Assembly: GCF_000466745.1 (NCBI RefSeq)
Contig: NZ_ANNI01000002.1
Location: 1-36,159, forward strand
Origin: Campylobacter concisus ATCC 51562
Lineage (GTDB): Bacteria; Campylobacterota; Campylobacteria; Campylobacterales; Campylobacteraceae
DNA length: 36,159 nt
Direction of reading: 5' to 3'
Part shown: positions 8,644-16,323 of the stretch, piece by piece
Numbering within the stretch: position 1 is the stretch's first letter
Layout: every line of letters begins with the position of its first letter
Translations under genes and position numbers: made by a program
Notes under the pieces: generated by a model
Database searches by the model: none
The model's input: only the letters and a program-made list of their open reading frames with translations
Told to the model about the DNA's origin: nothing

Positions 8644-9276
8644 ATGCAAAAGCTAGCTATAAACGAAGCTGCAGAAATTTTAGGCATAACAAAAGAAGCA
8701 GTCTATAATAGAATCCGCCGTGGTTCGATCAATACAGTCATTGAAAATGGCACAAAATTTGTCATCCTTGATGAGAAACCAAGTAGCGAAAAAGCCACAA
8801 AATCCGCTCCAAAAAGCATAAAAACCAAATCCCAAAATGATGAGTTTGTAAATTATTTGCTAAATGAGTTAAGCGAGCTAAAGAGCTTAAATTTAAACTT
8901 ACAGGCTGATAAAGATAGGCTTTTTAAAGAAAAGGAGCAGATGCTAATCGAGCGAAAAAATGAAATTTTGCAAATTTATAAAGATAGAGATGAAAAGCTC
9001 ATGCAGTTTCTAAATGCTATGCAAAGGCCACTTTTAGCACAAAAAAACGACGATATACCAAATAATGAAGCGATAGAGGCCGAAATAGAAAATGAGTCAA
9101 AATGGATAAATTTAAGCGAGTACTTAAAGGAGCTAAATTTAAAGCCAAAAGCTACAAAAAAGGTCAGTGAAAAGATAATAAAAAACATACACCACTCAAA
9201 ATTTATAAAATTTAAACGAGGTGTGATACTTGTTAGAAGACATAAAAATTTAAAAGAGTTGATAGGAGAGATATGA
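8644..9276 (+). CDS. HTH and coiled-coil protein, possible DNA-binding regulator
   Basis: The 210-residue product has an excisionase/MerR-like helix-turn-helix at residues 4-30 (NEAAEILGITKEAVYNRIRRG) with a short wing (VIENGTKFVILDE). A Lys/Ser/Pro linker follows, then a charged coiled coil at about 66-118. A conserved-looking C-terminal block (WINLSEYLKELNLKPK and FIKFKRGVILVRRHKNLKEL, about 153-205) resembles DUF3972-type campylobacterial proteins, although I cannot confirm that family. The ribosome binding site is weak. Its stop overlaps the lipoprotein start by ATGA, so the two are translationally coupled. What it binds is unknown. Confidence 0.75.
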   Translation: MQKLAINEAAEILGITKEAVYNRIRRGSINTVIENGTKFVILDEKPSSEKATKSAPKSIKTKSQNDEFVNYLLNELSELKSLNLNLQADKDRLFKEKEQMLIERKNEILQIYKDRDEKLMQFLNAMQRPLLAQKNDDIPNNEAIEAEIENESKWINLSEYLKELNLKPKATKKVSEKIIKNIHHSKFIKFKRGVILVRRHKNLKELIGEI

Positions 9277-9890
9277 AACACATTAAAAAGATAGCTACTT
9301 ATGCTGCGGTGGGCGGTTTTGGTGCGATCGTTATGGCTGGCCTTGCTGGTTGTGGCAGTAACAATGGCGGTGATGAAAACGCACTAAATGAAGTTGCGCA
9401 AAAAAATGGTGCTTTTGTCATCATCGAAGAGAGCGCACCTGGAGTTTATAAAATTTTAGAAGAGTATCCAAGCACTGAAACTAGAGTTGTGTTAAAAGAT
9501 ATAAACGGCACTGAGCGTGTGCTAAGTAAAGACGAGATCGATAAACTCCTAGCTCAAGCAAACGCAAATATTGACAATGGTACTTCAAATTTGACAAAGG
9601 CTAGCGACGCACAGCTAAGTAGTGGCGGTCTAAGCCTTGGTGAGACGATCCTTGCCTCAGCTGCTGGCGCGATACTTGGTAGCTGGATAGGTAGCAAGCT
9701 TTTTGGAAATCAAAATTTCCAAGCTACTCGTCAAAATTCTTACAAAAATCCAAGTGCATACACAAGAAGCGTTGATAGCTTTAATAAGCAAAAAGCAGCA
9801 AATTCTGCTGCAAGAAGCAGTGGTGGCAAGAGCGGATTTTTCGGTGGTGGCTCAAAATCAAGCTCTAGCTCATCAAGCTTTGGAGGCTGA
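9273..9890 (+). CDS. UPF0323 family lipoprotein (Cj0371-like)
   Basis: This 205-residue lipoprotein has a signal peptide ending in lipobox LAGC, with C27 as the lipid-modified residue. A small alpha/beta region (about 40-110, with FVIIEESAPGVYKILEEYPS) is followed by a glycine/alanine-rich hydrophobic segment (LGETILASAAGAILGSWIG, about 116-135). The C-terminal tail is rich in Ser and Gly. It overlaps the upstream gene by 4 bp and is 3 bp from the ATP-grasp gene. The same order occurs in C. jejuni (Cj0371-Cj0372). The biochemical role is not established; the tail resembles that of E. coli YgiB, which also sits next to an ATP-grasp gene. Confidence 0.88.
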   Translation: MKHIKKIATYAAVGGFGAIVMAGLAGCGSNNGGDENALNEVAQKNGAFVIIEESAPGVYKILEEYPSTETRVVLKDINGTERVLSKDEIDKLLAQANANIDNGTSNLTKASDAQLSSGGLSLGETILASAAGAILGSWIGSKLFGNQNFQATRQNSYKNPSAYTRSVDSFNKQKAANSAARSSGGKSGFFGGGSKSSSSSSSFGG

Positions 9891-9893
9891 AAA

Positions 9894-11075
9894 ATGATAA
9901 ATTTAAGAAAAATCACTCCGTTAAATAACGAATTTATGGAGAAAATCGGCTTTGCATGGCATACAGATAACGATAACAGCTCATATATCGCAGATGAGAT
10001 CGTGCAGGTAAAAGCAAGTGAAGCGGATGCTTATTATGAGGCGGCAAATGAGCTATACGATATGTATGTAAATGCTGCTCAGCACGTCATTGACAACAAC
10101 CTTTTTCACGAGATAGGCATACCATTTAATCTCGTTGATAGCATCAAAAAAAGCTGGGAAAACGACGTTCACTGGCATCTTTATGGCAGATTTGATCTTG
10201 CTGGTGGGCTTGATGGCAAGCCGATAAAACTGATCGAATTTAACGCCGACACGCCAACGGCGGTCTTTGAGACAGCGATCATTCAGTGGGCGATGCTAAA
10301 ACTAAATCATATGGATGAAGTAGAACAATTTAATAACCTTTACGAAGCTCTAAAGCAAAATTTTAAACGCCTTATCACGCTTGGCGACGATAATGTAAAT
10401 TTTGATGATGTTTACGAGGGCTGGGGGATACTCTTTAGCTCTATTGCTGGCAGTATAGAGGACGAGCAAACCGTAAAACTACTGCAATACATCGCAAAAG
10501 AGGCCGGCTTTAAAACCGACTTTGCCTACGTTGATGAGGTCGTTTTTAACGATAATGAAGGTATTTTTAAAGGTGATGAAAATTTCGAGTACTGGTTTAA
10601 GCTTGTGCCTTGGGAGAGCATAGCGATCGATGAGGGCGAGCTAGCACTCATACTTTCAAATATCATCAAAAACCAAAAAGCCATTATCATAAATCCAGCC
10701 TACACACTACTTTTCCAAAGTAAGGGAATTTTAAAAATTCTTTGGGATCTTTATCCAAATCACCCGCTCTTGCTTGAGACTTCAAACGAGCCACTAAAAG
10801 GCAAAAAATATGTGAAAAAGCCGGTATTTGGCAGAGAAGGAGCTAACGTCTCAATACACGATGAAAACGGTGCGCAAATAGCAAGTAATGACGGCGAATA
10901 CGACTCAAATAAAGCCATTTATCAAGAATTTTACGAGTTTAATCAAGATGAAAGAGGCGATAACTACCAAGCAGGCGTATTTTACGCTTATGAAGCGTGT
11001 GCGCTTGGATATAGAAAGGGCGGTAAAATTTTAGATAATTACTCTAAATTTGTAGGACATTTTATTAAGGATTAA
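9894..11075 (+). CDS. Glutathionylspermidine-synthase-like ATP-grasp ligase
   Basis: The 393-residue protein belongs to the GSP_synth family (the ATP-grasp half of Gsp synthase, like E. coli YgiC and YjfC). It lacks the amidase domain of bifunctional Gss. Family signatures include YGRFDLAGGLDG followed by KLIEFNADTPT (about 97-122), which supplies acidic and Asn metal/nucleotide ligands, and KKYVKKPVFGREGANV near residue 310, the ATP-grasp lysine loop. The C-terminal segment has YQEFYEF and the conserved AGVFYAYEACALGYRKGG. It should form an amide bond using ATP, but the substrates of stand-alone members are unknown. It is tightly packed between the UPF0323 lipoprotein and the dehydrogenase. 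Confidence 0.9.
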   Translation: MINLRKITPLNNEFMEKIGFAWHTDNDNSSYIADEIVQVKASEADAYYEAANELYDMYVNAAQHVIDNNLFHEIGIPFNLVDSIKKSWENDVHWHLYGRFDLAGGLDGKPIKLIEFNADTPTAVFETAIIQWAMLKLNHMDEVEQFNNLYEALKQNFKRLITLGDDNVNFDDVYEGWGILFSSIAGSIEDEQTVKLLQYIAKEAGFKTDFAYVDEVVFNDNEGIFKGDENFEYWFKLVPWESIAIDEGELALILSNIIKNQKAIIINPAYTLLFQSKGILKILWDLYPNHPLLLETSNEPLKGKKYVKKPVFGREGANVSIHDENGAQIASNDGEYDSNKAIYQEFYEFNQDERGDNYQAGVFYAYEACALGYRKGGKILDNYSKFVGHFIKD

Positions 11076-11077
11076 AG

Positions 11078-12013
11078 ATGAAGATCGTTTGTTTAGACGC
11101 GGCAACGCTGGGAGAAAACGTAGATCTTAGTATTTTTAAGAAATTTGGCGAGTTTATCAGCTACCAAAAAACAAAAAGCGAAGAGGTCGTGCCTCGTCTA
11201 AAAGGCGTTGATGTGGTCATCACAAACAAGGTTGTTATCGATAAAGCCGTGATAGACGCGCTAAATTTAAAGCTCATTTGCATAAGCGCAACTGGCATGA
11301 ATAATGTCGATCTAGAACATGCAAAAGCCAAAAACATAGCAGTTAAAAACGTCGCTGGCTACTCAACCGCAAGCGTCGTGCAACACACATTTGCCATGCT
11401 TTTTGAGCTAACAAATCACATCAAATTTTATGATCGCTACGTAAAAAGTGGAGAGTGGGTGAAGAGTGAAATTTTTACCTATCTTGGCGCAGATATCAGC
11501 GAGATCGCTAGCAAAGAATTTGGCATCATCGGACTTGGCGAGATAGGACGCGGTGTGGCGGCAGCGGCACGTGCATTTGGCGCAAACGTGAGCTACTACT
11601 CGACAAGCGGAGTAAATAACAATAGCGAATTTAAGCAAAAAAGCTTAAAGGAGCTACTAAGAAGCAGCGACATCATCAGCATCCATGCACCACTAAATGA
11701 AAAGACTAGAAATTTACTAGGCGCAAACGAGATAAATTTGCTAAAAGATGATGCGATAGTGCTAAATTTAGGACGTGGCGGCATAGTGGATGAAGCTGCG
11801 ATGGCGAGGGCGATAGATGAGAGAAATTTACGCTTTGGCACCGACGTTTTAGAAAGCGAACCGATGAGCGAAAATAGCCCATTTTTAAATGTAAAAAACA
11901 AAGAAAATCTACTCATCACGCCGCACGTGGCATGGGGTAGCCTGGAGGCTAGAAAGACGCTCGTCGCAAAGATCGTCGCAAACATCGAAAATTTCATCAA
12001 TGAGAGCAGATAA
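11078..12013 (+). CDS. NAD-dependent D-2-hydroxyacid dehydrogenase
   Basis: The 311-residue protein interconverts a D-2-hydroxy acid and a 2-keto acid with NAD(H). The dinucleotide fold is marked by GLGEIGRG (152-159). The catalytic set is visible as R233 (LGRGGIVDE), E261 (in SEPMSENSPF) and H283 (TPHVAWGS). The N-terminal substrate domain contains the expected ISATGMNNVD block at about 69-78. It starts 2 bp after the ligase gene, and its TAA overlaps the ATG of the next gene. It matches the Cj0373 position in C. jejuni. The physiological substrate (lactate, glycerate or other) cannot be told from sequence. Confidence 0.92.
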   Translation: MKIVCLDAATLGENVDLSIFKKFGEFISYQKTKSEEVVPRLKGVDVVITNKVVIDKAVIDALNLKLICISATGMNNVDLEHAKAKNIAVKNVAGYSTASVVQHTFAMLFELTNHIKFYDRYVKSGEWVKSEIFTYLGADISEIASKEFGIIGLGEIGRGVAAAARAFGANVSYYSTSGVNNNSEFKQKSLKELLRSSDIISIHAPLNEKTRNLLGANEINLLKDDAIVLNLGRGGIVDEAAMARAIDERNLRFGTDVLESEPMSENSPFLNVKNKENLLITPHVAWGSLEARKTLVAKIVANIENFINESR

Positions 12014-12771
12014 TGGGCTATGATATAAGCTATCACGCCATTAGCGAAAATGAAATTTCAAAGTGGTATTTTGAAGCACTTGAGCTTACAAGGGCTGGTA
12101 AATTTGACGAGGTTTTAGCACTTGCTAGCAAGGCTGGCGTAGAGGAATTTTACGCCCAAAAGTACAAAGATACACTAAACGCTGCACTGCAATATAAAGA
12201 CGATGAAATTTTTAACAAAACTCACGGCTTTTGTATCGCAGTTACACAAGGATTTTTTAGAAAATATTTCTACACTAGGGGCACAGCACTAAGCTCTTTG
12301 GCGCGACAAAATGAGAAATTTAAAAACTATATCAGCAACTGGCGAGAAATTTTACCAAGTAAGTTTTTGGATAAATTTAGTGGTGAAATTTATAATGAGA
12401 TCACCGAAAACTACTGTTGTGGCGCTTATTTGAGTGCTAAAAACGTAGCTAAACTAAAGGCTGACTATGAAGCAGGTGGCGAGATAAAAGAGGCGGTTGA
12501 TGGTTTTTACGCGCAAAATTTACCTGCATTTTTAGATGCGCTAAACTACGCATGCGAGCTAGAAACAGGCCTGCTTGAGGCCACTGAGGTCGTGGAGCCA
12601 AATCCACTTGATCTAAACAAATCAAGCTCATATTCAAACCTCTTTAACTGCGATCCAAAAGGCGCTATCATCTACGCACAGACCGCGGTGCAGCAGATTG
12701 GCGAGGCGATAAAGCAAGAAGAGACTGGCAAAAAGTCACTTTTTGAGAAGATCAAAGGGCTATTTAAATAA
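12013..12771 (+). CDS. Unknown helical protein in the yajQ gene set
   Basis: The 252-residue, mostly helical, apparently cytoplasmic protein has no signal peptide or membrane segment. It starts [20 protein letters not shown] and ends in a basic amphipathic tail ([12 protein letters not shown]). Four cysteines include a CC pair in [10 protein letters not shown] (about residues 134-143). Its start codon overlaps the dehydrogenase stop (TAATG), and yajQ follows after 16 bp. I do not recognise a family. The [11 protein letters not shown] opening resembles N-termini of several short uncharacterised proteins. The gene has no counterpart between Cj0373 and Cj0374 in my memory of C. jejuni. Confidence 0.8.
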   Translation: MGYDISYHAISENEISKWYFEALELTRAGKFDEVLALASKAGVEEFYAQKYKDTLNAALQYKDDEIFNKTHGFCIAVTQGFFRKYFYTRGTALSSLARQNEKFKNYISNWREILPSKFLDKFSGEIYNEITENYCCGAYLSAKNVAKLKADYEAGGEIKEAVDGFYAQNLPAFLDALNYACELETGLLEATEVVEPNPLDLNKSSSYSNLFNCDPKGAIIYAQTAVQQIGEAIKQEETGKKSLFEKIKGLFK

Positions 12772-12787
12772 ATTTGAAAGGATAAAA

Positions 12788-13285
12788 ATGGCAACTGAGC
12801 ATAGTTTTGATATAAGTGCCGAGGTCGATATGATGGAGGTTAAAAATGCTCTTGAGACGGCAAAAAAAGAGATCGCGGCGAGGTATGACTTTAAGGGACT
12901 TGCAGCTGAAGTCGAGCTAAATGAAAAAGAGAAATTTATCACGCTTCTTAGCTCAAGTGATAACAAGATCGACGCGCTAAAAGACATCGTGATCTCAAAA
13001 CTCATCAAGCGCAACATCCCACCAGTGGCGATCACAGAGACAAAAAGAGAGCCAGCGAGTGGTGGAAATTTAAAGGCGACGCTAAAACTAAACGACACAC
13101 TTGACGCTGAAAACTCAAAAAAGATCACCAAAGCGATCAAAGACTCAAAGATCAAGGTGAGTGCGCAGATCAGGGGCGAAGAGATCAGAGTGACAAGCAA
13201 AAGTATAGATGATCTGCAGGAGTGTATAAAGCTAGTAAGGGGGTTAAATTTAGAACTTCCGATAAGCTTTAAAAACCTAAAGTAA
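12788..13285 (+). CDS. yajQ: YajQ family nucleotide-binding protein (UPF0234)
   Basis: The 165-residue protein fits the YajQ family (about 160 residues). Recognisable blocks are [17 protein letters not shown] at the N-terminus, RYDFKG at about 32-37 and [19 protein letters not shown] near the C-terminus. Homologues bind nucleic acid or cyclic di-GMP, but the role in Campylobacter is not defined. The ATG at 12788 is preceded by GAAAGGA and matches the conserved start; the frame is open further upstream but inside the previous gene. It is the last gene of the tightly packed set that begins at 8644. Confidence 0.94.
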   Translation: MATEHSFDISAEVDMMEVKNALETAKKEIAARYDFKGLAAEVELNEKEKFITLLSSSDNKIDALKDIVISKLIKRNIPPVAITETKREPASGGNLKATLKLNDTLDAENSKKITKAIKDSKIKVSAQIRGEEIRVTSKSIDDLQECIKLVRGLNLELPISFKNLK

Positions 13286-13559
13286 CGCACTTTTTCGCTT
13301 TATTATGCGTCGTTGATTTAAATTTTTACTCGGTCATTACCAACTCGGTAACTCCCGTCACAAAAATTTAAATCGCCTCGCCTAATTTTGCGAAATGACT
13401 GCGTGACTTTTATATTTAAAATTTTATAGGATTTTGGGCTAAATTTGCGAAATTTCGCATGATTTTTGTATTTAAAATTTGTTGAATTTATGGGTGAAAT
13501 TTACCTTATCATTTTGCATTCAAATTTGATCTATCTAAAATGAAAAATAAGGACAAAAA
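13286..13559. repeat. Repeat-rich intergenic spacer
   Basis: This 274-bp gap contains no gene. It holds a perfect 13-bp inverted repeat (arms GATTTAAATTTTT at 13315-13327 and its complement at 13362-13374) around a 34-nt centre. The centre carries two copies of ACTCGGT and an inner TTACC/GGTAA hairpin. Right after it lies an imperfect tandem duplication, unit 1 at 13387-13443 and unit 2 at 13444-13499. Both units open with TTTGCGAAAT and contain TATTTAAAATTT. The block looks like a dispersed or decayed intergenic element, but its copy number cannot be judged here. Confidence 0.7.
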
Positions 13560-14351
13560 ATGAGCTTTTTTAAGAAAATTCTCGGTAAACAAATCGATCT
13601 TGGCAAGCAAATGCCAATCTATTTTGTAAGTAGCGACGAAGACTACATGCAGCGTGCGTTTGAGCAAGCTCGTGAGAGCTTTAGATATTTTTGGCGTGAG
13701 GTTTACTGGGAACGCCACAGGATCGTACCTATGCTTGATTATGCGATGGTAAAAATTTGCTTTTTAGATGTCGTAAATGGTGAAGAAGTCGGCGAGCACA
13801 TGTGGATAGACGATGTGGAATTTGACGGCGAAACGATATATGGTACGCTCGTAAATGAGCCAGATAGCGTGCAAAACGTTAAATTAGGCGACCAAATAAG
13901 CGCAAAGATAGACGAGATGAGTGACTGGCTCTTTTCGATAGATGGACGCGCATACGGCGGATTTAGCGTGCAAGCGATGCGATCACGCATGAAAAAGAAA
14001 GAGCTAAAAGAGCACGATAAAGAGTGGGGGCTTGATTTTGGCGATTTTAACGATATTTTGGTAGTTTACGAGCAAAAAGAGCACCCTGAAAATTTGATAG
14101 AGCATCCAATGAGCAAAAATACATATGAGCAAGTAAAGCAATATATAAAAGAGCACCCAAATATGGTCACGGATGCTGATGAGTTTGGCTATACGCAGCT
14201 TCACAACGAGGCGATCGCAGGAAATTTAAATCTTGTAAATCTTTTGTTAGAAAATGGCGCTAATAAAAATGCTCGTACAAAAAGTGGCAAAACGGCGGCT
14301 AAATTTGCTGAGAATTTGGGCTGGAGCGAAATCGCGAAGGTGCTTGCATAG
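13560..14351 (+). CDS. DUF2314 protein with C-terminal ankyrin repeats
   Basis: The 263-residue protein has no signal peptide or membrane segment. Residues about 17-150 look like a DUF2314 (YegJ-type) domain, with the block EHMWIDDVEFDGETIYGTLVNEP and then VKLGDQISAKIDEMSDWLF. The end (about 195-262) holds two ankyrin-type repeats (DEFGYTQLHNEAIAGNLNLVNLLLENGANKN, written here only as the motif TQLHNEA...LLLENGA, then TKSGKTAAKFAENLG). DUF2314 proteins are uncharacterised, and the ankyrin part suggests a protein partner. The ribosome binding site is AAGGA, 6-7 bp before ATG. The next gene starts 23 bp downstream. Confidence 0.82.
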   Translation: MSFFKKILGKQIDLGKQMPIYFVSSDEDYMQRAFEQARESFRYFWREVYWERHRIVPMLDYAMVKICFLDVVNGEEVGEHMWIDDVEFDGETIYGTLVNEPDSVQNVKLGDQISAKIDEMSDWLFSIDGRAYGGFSVQAMRSRMKKKELKEHDKEWGLDFGDFNDILVVYEQKEHPENLIEHPMSKNTYEQVKQYIKEHPNMVTDADEFGYTQLHNEAIAGNLNLVNLLLENGANKNARTKSGKTAAKFAENLGWSEIAKVLA

Positions 14352-14374
14352 TTAAATTTTTCGAGGAGACAAAT

Positions 14375-16060
14375 TTGAATTACCAAGATATTTTAAATGA
14401 AAAAGATGAAAATATTGTCAGAATTGATAGATTTATAGAATTTTTAAAAGATACATTTGGTGACCTTGACCAATATAATAATGAATATGGTCAGCTAATC
14501 GCTCTTCTAGAGAAAGAAAAAAGACTATATTTTGAATTAAACAAAGGAGATTTTAATAAAATATTAAAAGAAGTAAAAAGCGTAAGACAACAGATAATTT
14601 TTAAAATTTTAGTGATTAAAAATAAAATATTAAATGCTTTTAAAGAGGACAAATTTGATGATAAAATTTTAAAAACAAAAATAAGCCAAAAGTATCTAGA
14701 TAAAATACTAGATAGTAAAATAGATGTAATAAAAAAAGAACTGGTTGGCAGTGAGTATTTTGCTTATTATTTGTCTGATCTGCAATATAAAAAAGCAGAT
14801 GAGATAGCCAGAATTAAAGGTTTTGCTAACTTTTTAGAAAAAACTTTTTCAAATTGTGAATGCAAAGACTCAAGACAATCAAAAATATTGAATTTACTGA
14901 TCAAAGAAAAGAAAAATCGTATTGAAGATATAGATGTAAACAATATAAAAGATGATATAAAAAAAGAGGTTATGGAATTAAAAAAGGAAATTTCAGCTTC
15001 TTTGAGTAAGGAAAGTATTGAAGATAAATTTAAAAAAGCAAAGATAAGTGATGAGTATATTAGTAATAAAAAAGAAGAATTATTTAACAAAGAGTTATTT
15101 AATATAAAAAAAGAATTACTCTCCAATAAGTACTTTGAATATTATTTAGCAAATTTTTATGAACAAAAAAGTATTAAAGATTATTTAAACAGCATTTTAA
15201 AATTTTATCCGCTGATACTATCTGGCATTAGCTTGGTTAGCGTGATTTGCTATTTTGCATATTTTGGTATTTTTATTGGTTACTTTCCAGTTTTAAGTGG
15301 TTCTGATATTTTTTATGTTGGCGCATTATTATTTTTTGTTGTAGCTATTTTTACTATTTTTTTTATATTGCCTATAATGCTTTATCCTGGACATATAAGA
15401 TACCCCCTTAGATATAAAAATGGTGAATATTTTTCACTTTTTTTATTATCTTTATCATTTCCTCTAGCACTATTAACTACTTTTATTATAAATATAGCTT
15501 TCTATATAGACGCAAAAGACATACTATTTACTTTTATGGTTTTTTTAGCATTATCATATTTGTTATCGTGTATTACAATATGGATTAAGGGAAAAATATT
15601 GGAAAGAGTATTTGCTCTTTGTATGATAATGTGGCTCGCTTATATTTTTATTTTAATATTTTTGTCTAATTTTCAAACTAATCTAATTTCTATTTTAGTG
15701 GTAAATCTATTTTTTATTTACATTACATATATCTTTTTTTGCTTAGGTGTTTTGTGTTTTTGCGAAGGTATTTATAAGGATGGTACGCACAAGGAAATTT
15801 CATTTATTTTAATGTTTTTATGTCCAATAGTTATATTTTTTTATCTAGCGGATGACATCGCAAAGAAATTTGAAATCACTAACATGGAATATGAATATTT
15901 ATCTATTGAAAAAAGTGCATTAGGGGCTTTGCCAAAAGGAATTTGCGAAAAAACAGAAAAAGATTCAATAAGAACTTATTATGATGCAAACGATATAAGT
16001 AATGTTGTAATGCTTTATAACATCAAAGCATTACAACTCTTGGTAAATTTTATTATTTAG
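14375..16060 (+). CDS. Unknown AT-rich membrane protein with duplicated N-terminal domain
   Basis: This encodes 561 residues from a TTG start backed by a strong GAGGAGA site; no upstream ATG exists in frame. Residues 16-141 and 146-266 are a tandem duplication: FLKDTF (23-28) pairs with FLEKTF (153-158), EDKF (91) with EDKF (216), and KKELVGSEYFAYYL (120-133) with KKELLSNKYFEYYL (245-258). About eight hydrophobic helices follow between 275 and 492, then a short hydrophilic tail. The DNA is visibly more AT-rich than its neighbours, which suggests acquisition. The stop at 16058 seems premature: plausible C-terminal sequence continues in other frames to 16139. The function is unknown. Confidence 0.8.
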   Translation: MNYQDILNEKDENIVRIDRFIEFLKDTFGDLDQYNNEYGQLIALLEKEKRLYFELNKGDFNKILKEVKSVRQQIIFKILVIKNKILNAFKEDKFDDKILKTKISQKYLDKILDSKIDVIKKELVGSEYFAYYLSDLQYKKADEIARIKGFANFLEKTFSNCECKDSRQSKILNLLIKEKKNRIEDIDVNNIKDDIKKEVMELKKEISASLSKESIEDKFKKAKISDEYISNKKEELFNKELFNIKKELLSNKYFEYYLANFYEQKSIKDYLNSILKFYPLILSGISLVSVICYFAYFGIFIGYFPVLSGSDIFYVGALLFFVVAIFTIFFILPIMLYPGHIRYPLRYKNGEYFSLFLLSLSFPLALLTTFIINIAFYIDAKDILFTFMVFLALSYLLSCITIWIKGKILERVFALCMIMWLAYIFILIFLSNFQTNLISILVVNLFFIYITYIFFCLGVLCFCEGIYKDGTHKEISFILMFLCPIVIFFYLADDIAKKFEITNMEYEYLSIEKSALGALPKGICEKTEKDSIRTYYDANDISNVVMLYNIKALQLLVNFII

Positions 16061-16323
16061 AAGCAATAGGTTGTAAAAAAAAGAGAAAATAAGATTTGAG
16101 CTAGACTCAAGCAAAATTATCTCAAGAGCCAAGAAGTAACTTCCTTAAGCTTTGGGATTAAAATTTGATCGATACGTGAAATTTGCGGATTCAAAAAATT
16201 AAAATTTATAGGCCAAATTTATCTGGCTAAGCTAAAAATTTCTTTAGCACAAGGCTAAATTTATTAAAAGTTAGCTATCCTAACACATCAATTTAAAACC
16301 AAACTTATTTAAGGTGATTAGTT
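16061..16323. other. Gap holding the frameshifted tail of the preceding gene and the upstream region of the radical SAM gene
   Basis: The first part, to 16139, carries the out-of-frame C-terminal remnant of the AT-rich membrane protein gene. After it, 16140-16323 has no gene. It contains small inverted repeats (GCTAAA/TTTAGC around 16220-16240 and GTTAG-CTATC-CTAAC around 16271-16285) and a good ribosome binding site (AAGGTGA) just before the ATG at 16324. I see no clear -10 element and no Fur-box-like sequence. Confidence 0.5.

Noticed and set aside
13387-13499. CRISPR-like array
   Set aside because: There are only two imperfect units that abut each other with no unique spacers, and no cas gene is nearby.
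16140-16323. Fur box or precursor-peptide gene upstream of the radical SAM gene
   Set aside because: I looked for a GATAAT-type repeat and for a small frame with a ribosome binding site. Neither is present, so iron control and a peptide substrate at this site are not supported.
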